Of a stretch of 64,000 nt of DNA, positions 18,413 through 27,749 are shown in pieces. A program made the position numbers and the translations under genes. Source of the stretch: Anaerobacillus sp. CMMVII (lineage in GTDB: Bacteria; Bacillota; Bacilli; Bacillales; Anaerobacillaceae); contig NZ_JACEHK010000015.1 of assembly GCF_025377685.1 (NCBI RefSeq), positions 434,001-498,000 on the forward strand, written 5' to 3'. The notes beneath the pieces are model-generated. The model saw only the letters and a list, made by a program, of their open reading frames with translations, was not told the origin of the DNA and made no database searches. Numbering within the stretch: the first letter of the stretch is position 1; every line of letters begins with the position of its first letter.

Positions 18413-19240
18413 TTGGAAATTAGACATTGTACACATCCAAAACATGCAAAACATTATACAACAGAGGAACTTCGTGAAGAGTTTTTAATTGAGAAATTAT
18501 TTGTTACTGGCGAAATAAAGATGGTTTATAGCCATGAAGATCGTGTAGTTATCGGTGGAGTTGTTCCGACTACTGAATTAAAACTTGAAGCTCATCCAAC
18601 TTGGAATACAGAATATTTCTTAGAGCGTCGTGAGATTGGAATTATTAATATCGGTCCTCAAGGAATCGTTAAAATTGATGGTGAGGAGTTTACAGTAAAT
18701 ACAAAAGACTGCTTATACATCGGGCTTTGTAAGCAAGATGTAACATTCCATAGTGTAGACACAAACAATCCAGCTCGTTTTTACTTTGTTTCTGCATTAG
18801 CACACAAAGAGTATCCAACAAGAAAGCTTGCGATTGATGAAGCAACGCCTGTTAATTTAGGAGACGATAGCCAATCAAACAAGCGAACGATTTATAAGTA
18901 TTTACACGGAGAAGGTATTCAAACGTGTCAGTTAATGATGGGGATGACTATATTAGCTCCAAACAATATGTGGAATACTATGCCAGCGCATGTTCATGAC
19001 CGTCGTAATGAAGTGTATTTATATTTTGATTTGAATGAGGAAAATCGCGTGATGCATTTTATGGGTGAACCTAGTGAAACACGTCACCTTGTTGTTGCCA
19101 ATGAGCAAGCAGTGATTTCACCTAGCTGGTCAATTCATTCTGGTGTTGGAACAGGTAACTATACATTTATTTGGGCAATGGCAGGAGAAAATTACACGTT
19201 CACTGATATGGACTTTGTTGATATGAAGGATTTAAAATAA
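18413..19240 (+). CDS. kduI: 5-dehydro-4-deoxy-D-glucuronate isomerase
   Basis: KduI converts 5-keto-4-deoxyuronate, from unsaturated uronates, to 3-deoxy-D-glycero-2,5-hexodiulosonate. The 275-aa length matches the family exactly. Zinc ligands are visible as His193, His195 (PAHVHDRRNE), Glu200 and His242. The start is TTG, eight bases after TAGGAGG. kduD begins 32 bp downstream, giving the usual kduI-kduD pair. It links the GH105 product to KDG. Confidence 0.96.
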   Translation: MEIRHCTHPKHAKHYTTEELREEFLIEKLFVTGEIKMVYSHEDRVVIGGVVPTTELKLEAHPTWNTEYFLERREIGIINIGPQGIVKIDGEEFTVNTKDCLYIGLCKQDVTFHSVDTNNPARFYFVSALAHKEYPTRKLAIDEATPVNLGDDSQSNKRTIYKYLHGEGIQTCQLMMGMTILAPNNMWNTMPAHVHDRRNEVYLYFDLNEENRVMHFMGEPSETRHLVVANEQAVISPSWSIHSGVGTGNYTFIWAMAGENYTFTDMDFVDMKDLK

Positions 19241-19272
19241 TAAAATTTTGAATGATGAGTAGGAGGAAGATC

Positions 19273-20031
19273 ATGTCAGGCATGTTTTCATTAGAGGGCA
19301 AAACAGCATTGGTTACTGGTGCTAGAACGGGTATTGGTCAAGCGATTGCAGTAGGTTTAGCTGAGGCTGGAGCTAACATTGTTTTATTAGGACATCAGAA
19401 TAATATGCAAGAAACAGAACAAATGATTGAAAGTATTGGAAAAGACTATAAAACAGTTATTATAGACTTATCTAACACATCAGAATTACCTTCAAAATGC
19501 GATGAAGTTATTTCGGAAATTGGCCATGTTGATATATTAGTAAACAATGCAGGGATTATTCGCCGCGAGCCAGCGATTGATCATTCATTGGAGAACTGGC
19601 AAGCCGTTATTGATACAAATCTAAACGCGGCATTTATTGTTACGCAAAAGTTTGCGAAGTCAATGTTAGAGAATGGCGCTGGTAAAATCATCAATATTGC
19701 TTCACTTTTATCTTTCCAAGGTGGAATTACCGTTCCAGGCTATGCTGCAAGTAAACATGGTATTACTGGCCTTACAAAAGCATTAGCAAATGAGTGGGCT
19801 AGTAAAGGGATTCAAGTAAACGCAATCGCACCTGGTTATATTGAAACAAATAATACAGAAGCACTTAGAAATGATGAGGAACGTAATAAATCGATCCTAG
19901 GTAGAATTCCAGCAGGTAGCTGGGGGACTCCTAGTGACCTAGTAGGTGCGGCAGTATTTTTAGCATCTCCTGCCTCAAATTATGTCAATGGACATGTATT
20001 AGTTGTAGATGGCGGATGGATGGCAAGATAG
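19273..20031 (+). CDS. kduD: 2-dehydro-3-deoxy-D-gluconate 5-dehydrogenase
   Basis: This 252-aa short-chain dehydrogenase catalyses the step after KduI and forms 2-keto-3-deoxygluconate. Motifs are TGARTGIG at 15-22, NNAG at 91-94, Ser144, and Tyr157/Lys161 in GYAASK. The ATG at 19273 follows AGGAGGAAGATC. An upstream ATG at 19252 would place that ribosome site inside the gene. A BamHI-like palindromic hairpin follows the gene. Confidence 0.95.
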   Translation: MSGMFSLEGKTALVTGARTGIGQAIAVGLAEAGANIVLLGHQNNMQETEQMIESIGKDYKTVIIDLSNTSELPSKCDEVISEIGHVDILVNNAGIIRREPAIDHSLENWQAVIDTNLNAAFIVTQKFAKSMLENGAGKIINIASLLSFQGGITVPGYAASKHGITGLTKALANEWASKGIQVNAIAPGYIETNNTEALRNDEERNKSILGRIPAGSWGTPSDLVGAAVFLASPASNYVNGHVLVVDGGWMAR

Positions 20032-20059
20032 TTTCAACACAGGGCAAAGCATAAATAAT

Positions 20060-20080
20060 AGGATCCTCTTAGAGGATCCT
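20060..20080 (+). terminator. Hairpin between kduD and kdgK
   Basis: AGGATCCTCT pairs with AGAGGATCCT around a single T. A modest pyrimidine tail (TCATCTT) follows. It may be a partial terminator or a stability element, since kdgK starts 44 bp later with a strong ribosome site. Confidence 0.5.
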
Positions 20081-20123
20081 TCATCTTAAAGGGTTTTTCA
20101 TACCTGTAACAGGAGGAACAAAA

Positions 20124-21077
20124 ATGGATGTAGTTACAATTGGTGAAACAATGGTTTTGTTTACGCCAGAAGGGTCACCTTTAATGAGATATGCCCATAC
20201 TTATTCACGAAAATTCGGTGGTGCTGAAACAAACGTAGCGATTGGTATAACAAGATTAGGCCATAAAGCAGGATGGATTAGTAAAGTGGGAAATGATGAG
20301 TTCGGCAAGGCAATGGTTTCTTTTGTTCGTGGAGAAGGTGTTGAGGTTAGTCAAGTAAAAACTGATCTGCAAGCACCTACAGGGCTTTACTTTAAAGAGG
20401 TAAGAAGCGGGGACAATGTTCGTGTTGAGTACTATCGCAAAGGATCTGCTGCAAGCAAACTAGAACCAAGTGATTTAAACGAAGAGTATATTGCTCAGGC
20501 GAAATATCTTCATATCACCGGTATTACACCAGCACTTAGTGACAGTTGCTATGAAACAGTTATGAAAGCGATTGCTATCGCAAAAGATAATGGAGTAAAG
20601 ATCATCTTTGATCCAAACTTAAGAAGGAAGCTTTGGAGTGAAGATAAAGCACGCAAGGTTTTATTAGAAATTACTGCTCTAGCAGATATCATATTACCTG
20701 GTGTAGAAGAAGGTAACTTTATGTTTGGTGAAAGCGATCCAACTAAGTTAGGGCAACTATTTTTAGAACATGGTGCGGAGTTAGTCATTTTAAAAGTTGG
20801 AGCTAAAGGAGCTTATTACTTTACGGAAAGCTCTTCTCAATTAGTAGCAGGTTTTCCAGTTAAAACTGTAATCGATCCTGTAGGAGCTGGTGATGGCTTT
20901 GCCGCAGGTGTCATCTCAGGACTTTTAGATGGCCTATCAACAGAGCGAGCTGTTGAAAGAGGGAATGCCGTTGGTGCGATGGCTACTCAAGTTCATGGCG
21001 ATTTTGAAGGGTTACCGGATCGCGAGGAAATCGATCGCTTTATTAACAGTAGCGATTCTGAAGATATCAATAGATAA
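20124..21077 (+). CDS. kdgK: 2-dehydro-3-deoxygluconokinase
   Basis: This 317-aa PfkB-family kinase phosphorylates KDG to KDPG. The N-terminal GGAETNVAIGITRLG signature and the C-terminal DPVGAGDGFAAG (251-262, catalytic Asp257) are clear. ACAGGAGG precedes the ATG. It receives KDG from both the KduI/KduD and UxaC/UxaB/UxaA branches. The stop codon abuts a MITE remnant. Confidence 0.95.
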   Translation: MDVVTIGETMVLFTPEGSPLMRYAHTYSRKFGGAETNVAIGITRLGHKAGWISKVGNDEFGKAMVSFVRGEGVEVSQVKTDLQAPTGLYFKEVRSGDNVRVEYYRKGSAASKLEPSDLNEEYIAQAKYLHITGITPALSDSCYETVMKAIAIAKDNGVKIIFDPNLRRKLWSEDKARKVLLEITALADIILPGVEEGNFMFGESDPTKLGQLFLEHGAELVILKVGAKGAYYFTESSSQLVAGFPVKTVIDPVGAGDGFAAGVISGLLDGLSTERAVERGNAVGAMATQVHGDFEGLPDREEIDRFINSSDSEDINR

Positions 21078-21250
21078 GGTTGTTTTTAAACCTAAATTTA
21101 TTGAAAAATTCTTTAGATGGAGGCCCACCCAATAAATTTAGTAAGAAAAGAGCAATACTTACTAAATAAGTAGTGAAAATCTATTATGTATGTGTAAAAA
21201 TCCAGGTTTTGGAATTTCCGCGAAAGCAATAAACTTGCGAAAACAGTCTT
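21078..21250. mobile_element. MITE-like element B, left-truncated remnant
   Basis: The interior (CTTTAGATG, CCCAATAAATTTAGTAAG, then AGCAATACTTACTAAATAAG) and the right end (AAACTTGCGAAAACAGTCTT) match the intact copies at 27.75 and 59.85 kb. The left GGCT end is missing: the element begins at GTTGTTTTTAAACC, directly against the kdgK stop codon. No coding potential. Confidence 0.7.
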
Positions 21251-21460
21251 CAATTATACCGTATAGGGGTTTGCATCAAGTTTGGCAGCCCCTTATCTAA
21301 CTTATACTTGGCTAAGTAAGGCAAGTCGTGTATTAATGCAATACTTAAAGTCTGTAAATAGCAACAAAGTTTACGAAAGAAATATAGATAAAAAAGTAGG
21401 ACTTATCTTAGGGCATCAAATAGAACTAAAAAAAAAGATCGGAATGTTGACTTTTAGGAA

Positions 21461-21489
21461 TTGACAACGTTGTTAAAACTCAGTAAAAT
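21461..21489 (+). promoter_or_regulatory. SigA promoter for the uxaA operon
   Basis: TTGACA (21461-21466) and TAAAAT (21484-21489) are separated by 17 bases. This is close to the ideal SigA promoter. Operator-like palindromes overlap the -35/spacer and the start region, so it is probably tightly regulated. It lies 82 bp before the uxaA start codon. Confidence 0.8.
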
Positions 21490-21509
21490 GAAAATAACAA
21501 CGTTGTTAT
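21464..21509. promoter_or_regulatory. Tandem LacI-type operators AACAACGTTGTT upstream of uxaA
   Basis: Two palindromes with a central CG bracket the promoter. ACAACGTTGT lies at 21464-21473. The 16-bp perfect palindrome ATAACAACGTTGTTAT lies at 21494-21509. Their centres are about 33 bp apart, close to three helical turns. LacI-family repressors of uronate genes bind this kind of site. No such regulator gene is in the window. Confidence 0.8.
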
Positions 21510-21570
21510 TAATATACGAGTGCAGTGTAGACTGGTACTACTAGGTTTTAATATTTTGAGGAGGGTCAAC

Positions 21571-23067
21571 ATGAAAGCAGATAATATATTAGTTTATAAA
21601 AATGATAATGTCGTAGTTGCGTTAAAAGATTTATCAGAGGGCGAGGTAATCGTTGTTAGTGGTCAAGAGATCACTTTAAAAACGGATGCGCCATTTGGAC
21701 ATAAAATTGCAATTCAACCAATTGAAAAAGGTGAAAATATCATTAAGTATGGTTATCCAATTGGTCATGCAAAAGAAACGATTGCTGTTGGCGAATGGGT
21801 TCATACTCACAACACAAAAACGAATTTATCAGGAACATTAGAGTATTCATATGCTCCTGTTGAACCAGTACAATTGCCTGTACCAGCCGTAGAAAAAACC
21901 TTTAATGGTTATGTACGAGACAATGGCGAAGTAGGAATTCGTAATGAAGTTTGGATCATTAATACAGTAGGTTGTATAAATAAAACATGTGAAATCATTG
22001 CAAAAATGGCGAATGACCAATTCAAGGATCAAGGAATTGATGGAGTCTTCCATTATCCACATCTCTTCGGATGTTCTCAGTTAGGCGATGACCTTCTAAA
22101 TACTCAAAAAATCTTAAGTAACTTAGTTAACCACCCGAATGCTGCAGCTGTCCTTGTTCTTGGACTAGGTTGTGAGAATAACTATGTATCAGAATTTAAA
22201 AAAGTTATTGGTGAATATGACGAAGATCGTGTTAAATTCATGATTGTTCAAGAAGTTGGCGATGAAATCTCTGAGTCATTAGAGATAATGGAAGAATTAG
22301 TAGAGTACGCATCAAAATTTAAGAAACAACCAGTTCCAGTTTCTAAGTTAAAAGTTGGATTAAAATGTGGTGGTTCAGACGCTTTCTCTGGAATTACAGC
22401 TAACCCTCTAGTTGGAGCATTCTCTGATATCCTCATTTCTCACGGTGGAACATCAGTACTAACAGAAGTACCAGAAATGTTTGGTGCAGAAACGATCCTA
22501 ATGGAACGTGCAAAAGATGAAAATACATTTACGAAAACTGTGAATCTAGTAAATGATTTTAAAGAGTACTTTATCAAGCATGATCAAGTAGTATATGAGA
22601 ATCCGTCACCTGGAAATAAAGCTGGGGGAATTACTACATTAGAAGAAAAATCACTTGGTTGTGTACAAAAAGGTGGTTATTCAACAGTAGTTGACGTTTT
22701 GGCATATGGTGATCGCTTAAAAGAACCAGGACTAAATTTATTAGAAGGACCAGGAAATGACTTGGTGGCAGTAACTGCTCTTGCGGCAGCGGGTGCTCAT
22801 ATTGTTTTATTTACAACTGGCCGCGGTACACCATTTGGCGGTCCAGTTCCAACAGTTAAGCTTTCGACAAATACACCACTTTATGATAAAAAGAGAAATT
22901 GGATCGACTTTAACGCTGGTGAGCTTCTAAACGGCAAGCCAATGGATGAGCTTGCGAATGAATTATTCGAGTACGTTGTTGATTTAGCATCTGGTGACGT
23001 TTTGACACACAATGAAAAACACGGCTTTAAGGAAATCTCAATATTTAAAGATGGCGTTATTCTATAA
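21571..23067 (+). CDS. uxaA: Altronate dehydratase
   Basis: UxaA dehydrates D-altronate to KDG. The 498-aa protein has the N-terminal SAF-like domain (about residues 1-85) and the large C-terminal dehydratase domain with DNGEVGIRNEVWIINTVGC, GCSQLGDD, GLGCENN, CGGSDAFSGITANP and TTGRGTPFGGP. Conserved cysteines fit an iron-dependent enzyme. The ATG at 21571 follows GAGGAGGG. It is the first gene behind the operator-flanked promoter, with uxaB 35 bp downstream. Confidence 0.95.
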   Translation: MKADNILVYKNDNVVVALKDLSEGEVIVVSGQEITLKTDAPFGHKIAIQPIEKGENIIKYGYPIGHAKETIAVGEWVHTHNTKTNLSGTLEYSYAPVEPVQLPVPAVEKTFNGYVRDNGEVGIRNEVWIINTVGCINKTCEIIAKMANDQFKDQGIDGVFHYPHLFGCSQLGDDLLNTQKILSNLVNHPNAAAVLVLGLGCENNYVSEFKKVIGEYDEDRVKFMIVQEVGDEISESLEIMEELVEYASKFKKQPVPVSKLKVGLKCGGSDAFSGITANPLVGAFSDILISHGGTSVLTEVPEMFGAETILMERAKDENTFTKTVNLVNDFKEYFIKHDQVVYENPSPGNKAGGITTLEEKSLGCVQKGGYSTVVDVLAYGDRLKEPGLNLLEGPGNDLVAVTALAAAGAHIVLFTTGRGTPFGGPVPTVKLSTNTPLYDKKRNWIDFNAGELLNGKPMDELANELFEYVVDLASGDVLTHNEKHGFKEISIFKDGVIL

Positions 23068-23102
23068 CAGTAAGCTTTATGATAATAAAGGAGCGATTAC
23101 AC

Positions 23103-24629
23103 ATGGAAAAGTTAAATAAAAACATAAATAGAGAAGAACTTCCAGAACATGTTAGCTTTGTAACTCAAGAAAACTTACCTGAAAAGGTCATTCAATTTGG
23201 TGAAGGAAACTTCTTACGAGCTTTTGTAAATTGGATGATCCATGAAATGAACAAGCAAGGCTTGTTTAACGGTAAAGTAGCAGTAGTTCAACCAATTGAG
23301 CAAGGCTTAATCCCGATGATAAATGATCAAGATGGTTTATATACAGTTGTCTTAAGAGGTATTGAAAATGGGCAAGTAGTTGAAAAAAATGAAGTTGTTT
23401 CATGTATCTCTAGAGGAATTAATCCATATACAGATTGGTCAGAGCTATTAACATTAGCGGCATCAAAAGATATTAAATTCGTTATTTCAAACACAACTGA
23501 AGCTGGAATTGCTTATTTAGAAGAAGAATATGTACAAGGAAAAACTCCTACATCATTTCCAGCAAAATTAACAGCTTTACTTTATCATCGTTACATGGAG
23601 TTTAATGGAAGTCCAGAAGCTGGTCTTGTGATGATCCCTTGCGAATTAATTGAAGAAAACGGTAAAAAACTTAAAGAGATCGTTTTAAAGTTAGCGGCAG
23701 AGTGGAAGTTTCCAGCTGAATTTACAGAATGGGTAGAAAATCATAATCATTTCTGTAGCACATTAGTAGACCGTATTGTTACTGGTTATCCAAGAGATGC
23801 AGTCGAAGAGTTCCGTCAGTTACTAGGTTATGAAGATAATCTAATTACAGTTGGGGAACCATTCCACCTTTGGGCGATTGACGCACCAAAAGAAGTTGCA
23901 GAACTAATTCCATTTGATAAAGCAGGTTTAAATGTGAAATGGGGCGATATTACGCCGTTTAGAAACGTTAAGGTTCGCTTGTTAAATGGTCCACACACAA
24001 TGATGTCTTCCGTTTGTTATTTAGCAGGAGCAGATACAGTACAACAAGTAATGGAAGATGATACATTAAGCAAGTTTATTAAAGAAGCAATGTTAAATGA
24101 AATTTATCCAACAGTTGCGATTGAAGATGCGGAAAAGAGACATTTTGTTGAGTCAGTAACAGAACGCTTTTTAAATCCTTATAATAAACATTACTTAAAG
24201 GATATTGCCTTAAGCTCTGTTTATAAATTCAAGTCTCGTTTAATCCCTTCATTATTAGATTATGTAGCTCAAAAGAATGCATTGCCACAAACAATCACGT
24301 TTGCTTTAGCAGGTTTATTAGCATTTAACCGTCCAGTAAGAGCTGAAGGAAATGACTTAGTTGGTAAACGTGGCGATACTGAGTATGCAATCCGTGATAA
24401 CCAAGAGGCTATAAAAGCGTTAAATGAAGCTTGGTCTAAGTATGACGGTACAACTGAAGCTGTTACTGCTCTAGTAACAGAGGTATTAGGAAATACTGAG
24501 GTATGGGGTCAAGACTTAAATGAAGTTCAAGACTTAAAGCCAACAGTGGCTAAGTACCTACAAGACATTTTAGATCAAGGCATGAAGGCAACTGTAGAAA
24601 ATCTAGTAAATGAAGTAACAGCTGTTTAA
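23103..24629 (+). CDS. uxaB: Tagaturonate reductase (altronate oxidoreductase)
   Basis: This 508-aa NADH-dependent member of the mannitol dehydrogenase family reduces tagaturonate to altronate. The N-terminal nucleotide-binding segment IQFGEGNFLRAFVNWM and the central KVRLLNGPHTMMSS motif are characteristic. The ATG at 23103 follows AAAGGAG. An in-frame ATG at 23079 has no ribosome site. It is co-transcribed with uxaA and acts between UxaC and UxaA. Confidence 0.95.
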   Translation: MEKLNKNINREELPEHVSFVTQENLPEKVIQFGEGNFLRAFVNWMIHEMNKQGLFNGKVAVVQPIEQGLIPMINDQDGLYTVVLRGIENGQVVEKNEVVSCISRGINPYTDWSELLTLAASKDIKFVISNTTEAGIAYLEEEYVQGKTPTSFPAKLTALLYHRYMEFNGSPEAGLVMIPCELIEENGKKLKEIVLKLAAEWKFPAEFTEWVENHNHFCSTLVDRIVTGYPRDAVEEFRQLLGYEDNLITVGEPFHLWAIDAPKEVAELIPFDKAGLNVKWGDITPFRNVKVRLLNGPHTMMSSVCYLAGADTVQQVMEDDTLSKFIKEAMLNEIYPTVAIEDAEKRHFVESVTERFLNPYNKHYLKDIALSSVYKFKSRLIPSLLDYVAQKNALPQTITFALAGLLAFNRPVRAEGNDLVGKRGDTEYAIRDNQEAIKALNEAWSKYDGTTEAVTALVTEVLGNTEVWGQDLNEVQDLKPTVAKYLQDILDQGMKATVENLVNEVTAV

Positions 24630-24643
24630 TAAAAATGAACTGG

Positions 24644-24669
24644 TAGGTGGGGAAGTTTTTCTCCACCTA
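24644..24669 (+). terminator. Hairpin between uxaB and kdgA
   Basis: TAGGTGG pairs with CCACCTA, with one near-pair next to the stem and a T-rich loop. There is no strong U-tract after it. It may attenuate read-through into kdgA. Confidence 0.4.
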
Positions 24670-24803
24670 TAAGACTGATATTCATGATTTCGATCGATAT
24701 TACGCTACATCTTGTTGAGATCAATTTGGTGTAATACCTGTGTGGTAAAACTAAGATATATCCAATTTAAATAATTATATTAGAGCCCTTTATGGAGGTA
24801 AAC

Positions 24804-25445
24804 ATGAATTTACTTAATCAAATCCAAGATAGTGGTATTGTTGCCGTTATCCGCGGTGCAAATAAGGACAACATAATTCCTATTGCCAAAGCTTTAAGTG
24901 CTGGTGGAGTGAAGGCATTAGAATTAACGGTTGAAACACCTAAAATTTTATCTTTAGTAGAAATGGTGGCCGATGAACTTAAAGAAGATGCGATTGTCGG
25001 AGTTGGAACAGTACTTGATCCTGAGACGGCAAGAGCAGCCATCATGTCTGGTGCAAAATTTGTATTTTCACCGGTGGTTAATATTGAAACGATTAAAATG
25101 ACAAAAAGATACGGTGTTCTAAGTGTGCCGGGTGCACTCACTCCAACTGAAATTCTGACGGCATATGAAAATGGTGCTGATTTAATAAAAGTTTTTCCAG
25201 CTAACATTGTTGGACCAGGGTACTTCAAGGATATTCATGGCCCAATGCCGCATATCCCATTAATGCCAACCGGTGGTATTAATGTCTCAAATGTTGGATC
25301 TTATATTAAAGCCGGAGCAGTAGCGGCAGGCGTTGGAAGTACACTTGTAAATACAAAGGCAGTAATTGACGAAACTTACTTAACAAACTTAACAGAACTT
25401 GCACGTCAATTTGTTAGAGAAGTACAGGTAGCTAGAGAGCAATAA
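24804..25445 (+). CDS. kdgA: KDPG/KHG aldolase
   Basis: This 213-aa class I aldolase splits KDPG into pyruvate and glyceraldehyde 3-phosphate. Visible motifs are GIVAVIRG (11-18), ELTVETP (40-46), VGVGTV (66-71), the Schiff-base lysine Lys129 in DLIKVFPA, and PTGGIN. The ATG at 24804 follows GGAGG by five to six bases. It ends both uronate branches. Confidence 0.95.
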   Translation: MNLLNQIQDSGIVAVIRGANKDNIIPIAKALSAGGVKALELTVETPKILSLVEMVADELKEDAIVGVGTVLDPETARAAIMSGAKFVFSPVVNIETIKMTKRYGVLSVPGALTPTEILTAYENGADLIKVFPANIVGPGYFKDIHGPMPHIPLMPTGGINVSNVGSYIKAGAVAAGVGSTLVNTKAVIDETYLTNLTELARQFVREVQVAREQ

Positions 25446-25464
25446 AAATTAAGGAGGCAACTTC

Positions 25465-26868
25465 ATGAAGCCGTTTATAAATGAAGATTTTATTTTACCA
25501 ACAGAGGCATCGAGAATTTTATACCATGACTACGCAAAGCAAATGCCAATTTATGATTATCATTGTCACTTAAGCCCAAAGGAAATTGCAGAAAATAAAT
25601 CATTTAAAAATATTTCAGAAATATGGCTTTCGGGTGACCATTATAAATGGAGAGCAATGAGAAGCTTAGGGATAGAAGAGGAATTGATTTCTGGTAATGG
25701 TTCTGACTATGATAAGTTCCAACGTTGGGCGAAAGCTGTACCAAATACGATTGGAAACCCGCTTTATCATTGGACTCATTTAGAATTAAAGCGTTATTTC
25801 AATACAGATTTATTACTAAGTGAAGATACAAGTGAGGAACTTTGGAATCACTGTAATGAGTTACTACAATCACCAGACTTTACTGCTCGAAAAATTATTG
25901 AAAGATCTAATGTAAAAGTTATCTGTACAACAGATGACCCTATAGACAACCTAGAATACCACAAAGTGATTAAAGAAGATGCAAACTTTGAAACAAAGGT
26001 GCTACCAACATTCCGCCCAGATAAAGCAGTTGAAATTGCAAGACCAGACTTTAATTCTTATGTGGATCAGCTTTCTGAAGTTACTGAAATTGAAATCAAC
26101 ACATTTGAGAATTTGTTAGCTGCAATTGATAATCGTGCACATTATTTTCATGAGTTGGGTTGTAGAGTTTCTGACCATGGTATTCAAACATTACCGTTTG
26201 AACAGTGTACTTTAGAGGAAGCGGCAGCCATTTTCCAAAAGGCGAGAACAGGTCTTTCAATCTCTGAATTAGAGGAAATGAAATACAAAACCTATACATT
26301 GTTGTTTCTTGGTAGACTTTATCATTCATTAGATTGGGCTATGCAATTACACATTGGCGCAATTCGTAATAACAATGAGAGAATGTTTTCTAAATTAGGG
26401 CCTGATACGGGGTTTGACTCTATTCATGACTTTTCATTAGCGAAACAATTAAATGGTTTCTTAAATGAATTAGACAAGGCTGACGAACTGCCAAAAACAA
26501 TCATTTATACGTTAAACCCTGTTCACAACTACGTAATTGCAACTGCTTGCGGTAACTTCCAAAGTGGTGCAGGTAAGGGGAAAATTCAATTTGGATCTGG
26601 TTGGTGGTTTGTTGATCAAAAAGAAGGCATGCTAAACCAAATGACAGACCTGGCAAATCTAGGGTTACTTAGTACTTTTGTAGGGATGCTTACCGATTCA
26701 AGAAGTTTCCTCTCCTACACAAGACATGAATACTTCAGAAGAGTACTTTGCCAATTAATTGGTGGTTGGGTTGAAAACGGCGAAGCTCCAGCTGACTATA
26801 AGTTACTAGGTTCAATGGTTCAAGACATTTGTTATAACAATGCAAACCAGTATTTTCAAATTAAATAA
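25465..26868 (+). CDS. uxaC: Glucuronate/galacturonate isomerase
   Basis: UxaC converts D-galacturonate to tagaturonate and D-glucuronate to fructuronate. The 467-aa amidohydrolase-like protein has YDYHCHLSPKEIAENK near the N terminus, whose histidines bind metal, and the family's C-terminal LVGMLTDSRSF-like segment (here TFVGMLTDSRSFLSYTRHEY). AAGGAGGCAACTTC precedes the ATG. It lies 19 bp after kdgA and closes the uronate operon. No clear terminator follows. The next 170 bp hold a MITE copy. Confidence 0.96.
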   Translation: MKPFINEDFILPTEASRILYHDYAKQMPIYDYHCHLSPKEIAENKSFKNISEIWLSGDHYKWRAMRSLGIEEELISGNGSDYDKFQRWAKAVPNTIGNPLYHWTHLELKRYFNTDLLLSEDTSEELWNHCNELLQSPDFTARKIIERSNVKVICTTDDPIDNLEYHKVIKEDANFETKVLPTFRPDKAVEIARPDFNSYVDQLSEVTEIEINTFENLLAAIDNRAHYFHELGCRVSDHGIQTLPFEQCTLEEAAAIFQKARTGLSISELEEMKYKTYTLLFLGRLYHSLDWAMQLHIGAIRNNNERMFSKLGPDTGFDSIHDFSLAKQLNGFLNELDKADELPKTIIYTLNPVHNYVIATACGNFQSGAGKGKIQFGSGWWFVDQKEGMLNQMTDLANLGLLSTFVGMLTDSRSFLSYTRHEYFRRVLCQLIGGWVENGEAPADYKLLGSMVQDICYNNANQYFQIK

Positions 26869-26891
26869 TCAATAACAAAGAGTAAATAAGA

Positions 26892-27039
26892 TACTGTTCT
26901 CGTAATATTTGTTGCTTTTAGGTTGGGACAAATTTATTTGTCCCAATGGCTTATTTAAAAACTTCACGCAAGCGTGAAGAACCAAGTATTCGCTTGGTTA
27001 CGACCTAAAAGCTAATAGCTGCAATTTTAGAAAAGAGCG
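26892..27039. mobile_element. MITE-like element A, copy 2
   Basis: This 148-bp element has worn ends. The right end, reverse complemented, reads CGCTCTTTTCTAAAATTGC. The left reads GTTCTCGTAATATTTGTTGC. AATAAGA occurs on both sides (26885-26891 and 27041-27047), suggesting an old target duplication. Inside are three perfect hairpins: GGGACAAATTTATTTGTCCC, CTTCACGCAAGCGTGAAG and ACCAAGTATTCGCTTGGT. Confidence 0.7.
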
Positions 27040-27191
27040 TAATAAGAAGAATGTCTCTAGTTGAGTCATTCTTTTTGCTTATAAAAATGCCCTAGGTGAT
27101 GTCTAAGTAAGCTCCATGTAGATAGAGTATTGCTAATAGCTGGAGCTGACCAAAGCGATTGCTTGACTCTTCAGGTCTGTATCAATATAGG

Positions 27192-27241
27192 TTGACATAG
27201 AAAATATAAATCAAGTATAATTATCTTGGTATCAAGATAAT
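27192..27241 (+). promoter_or_regulatory. SigA promoter with overlapping MarR-type operator
   Basis: TTGACA (27192-27197) and TATAAT (27216-27221) are 18 bases apart. A palindrome with arms ATTATCTTG and CAAGATAAT around GTAT (27220-27241) covers the -10 end and the start point. The position before a MarR-family gene points to autorepression. Confidence 0.8.
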
Positions 27242-27262
27242 AAAAATAAAGGTATGATTATA

Positions 27263-27700
27263 ATGAATCTAGAAGAAAATAATGTTTCATTAAAACTGTT
27301 TATTGTACTTTCAAGGGCAACTAGAGCTATTCACGACCTAGTAGAAGAGGATATCAGAACTTACGGACTTAATCCGACTGAATTTGCGGTCTTAGAATTG
27401 TTATATCATAAAGGTGATCAACCAATTCAGCAAATCGGCAAGAAGGTTCTTTTATCTAGTGGCAGTATAACTTATGTGGTCGACAAATTAGAAAAAAAGA
27501 ATCTTTTGGTTAGGAAATCGTGTCCAAAAGATCGTCGTGTTACCTATGCGGTTATTACAGAAAATGGTACCGGACTAATGGATGATATTTTTCCTCGACA
27601 TAAAGAGGCAATTGAGCTAATTTTTAGTGGGCTATCAGCTGATGAGAAGTCTGTTCTGATCGAACTCTTAAAAAAATTAGGCTACCACGCTAGATCGTAG
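27263..27700 (+). CDS. MarR-family transcriptional regulator (MhqR-like)
   Basis: This 145-aa winged-helix repressor has a typical MarR recognition region (IGKKVLLSSGSITYVVDKLE) and wing (KSCPKDRRVTYAVIT). The sequence style is close to quinone/electrophile-responsive MhqR-type proteins. The operator overlapping its promoter is of the same class. Target genes such as mhq or azoR-type genes are not adjacent, so targets may be elsewhere. The ATG at 27263 gives a ribosome-site spacing of about 10 from AAAGG. The ATG at 27254 would be too close. Confidence 0.8.
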   Translation: MNLEENNVSLKLFIVLSRATRAIHDLVEEDIRTYGLNPTEFAVLELLYHKGDQPIQQIGKKVLLSSGSITYVVDKLEKKNLLVRKSCPKDRRVTYAVITENGTGLMDDIFPRHKEAIELIFSGLSADEKSVLIELLKKLGYHARS

Positions 27701-27714
27701 TAGGAGAGCAAAGG

Positions 27715-27743
27715 TTCTTGGATCATTTCCAAGAATTTTTTTT
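27715..27743 (+). terminator. Rho-independent terminator of the marR gene
   Basis: TTCTTGG pairs with CCAAGAA across a 7-base loop. Eight T residues follow. The site lies 15 bp after the stop codon. Confidence 0.92.
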
Positions 27744-27749
27744 GTAAAA

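Noticed and set aside
21282-21570. Small open frames upstream of uxaA
   Set aside because: They have no ribosome site, and the region holds the promoter, operators and a MITE remnant.
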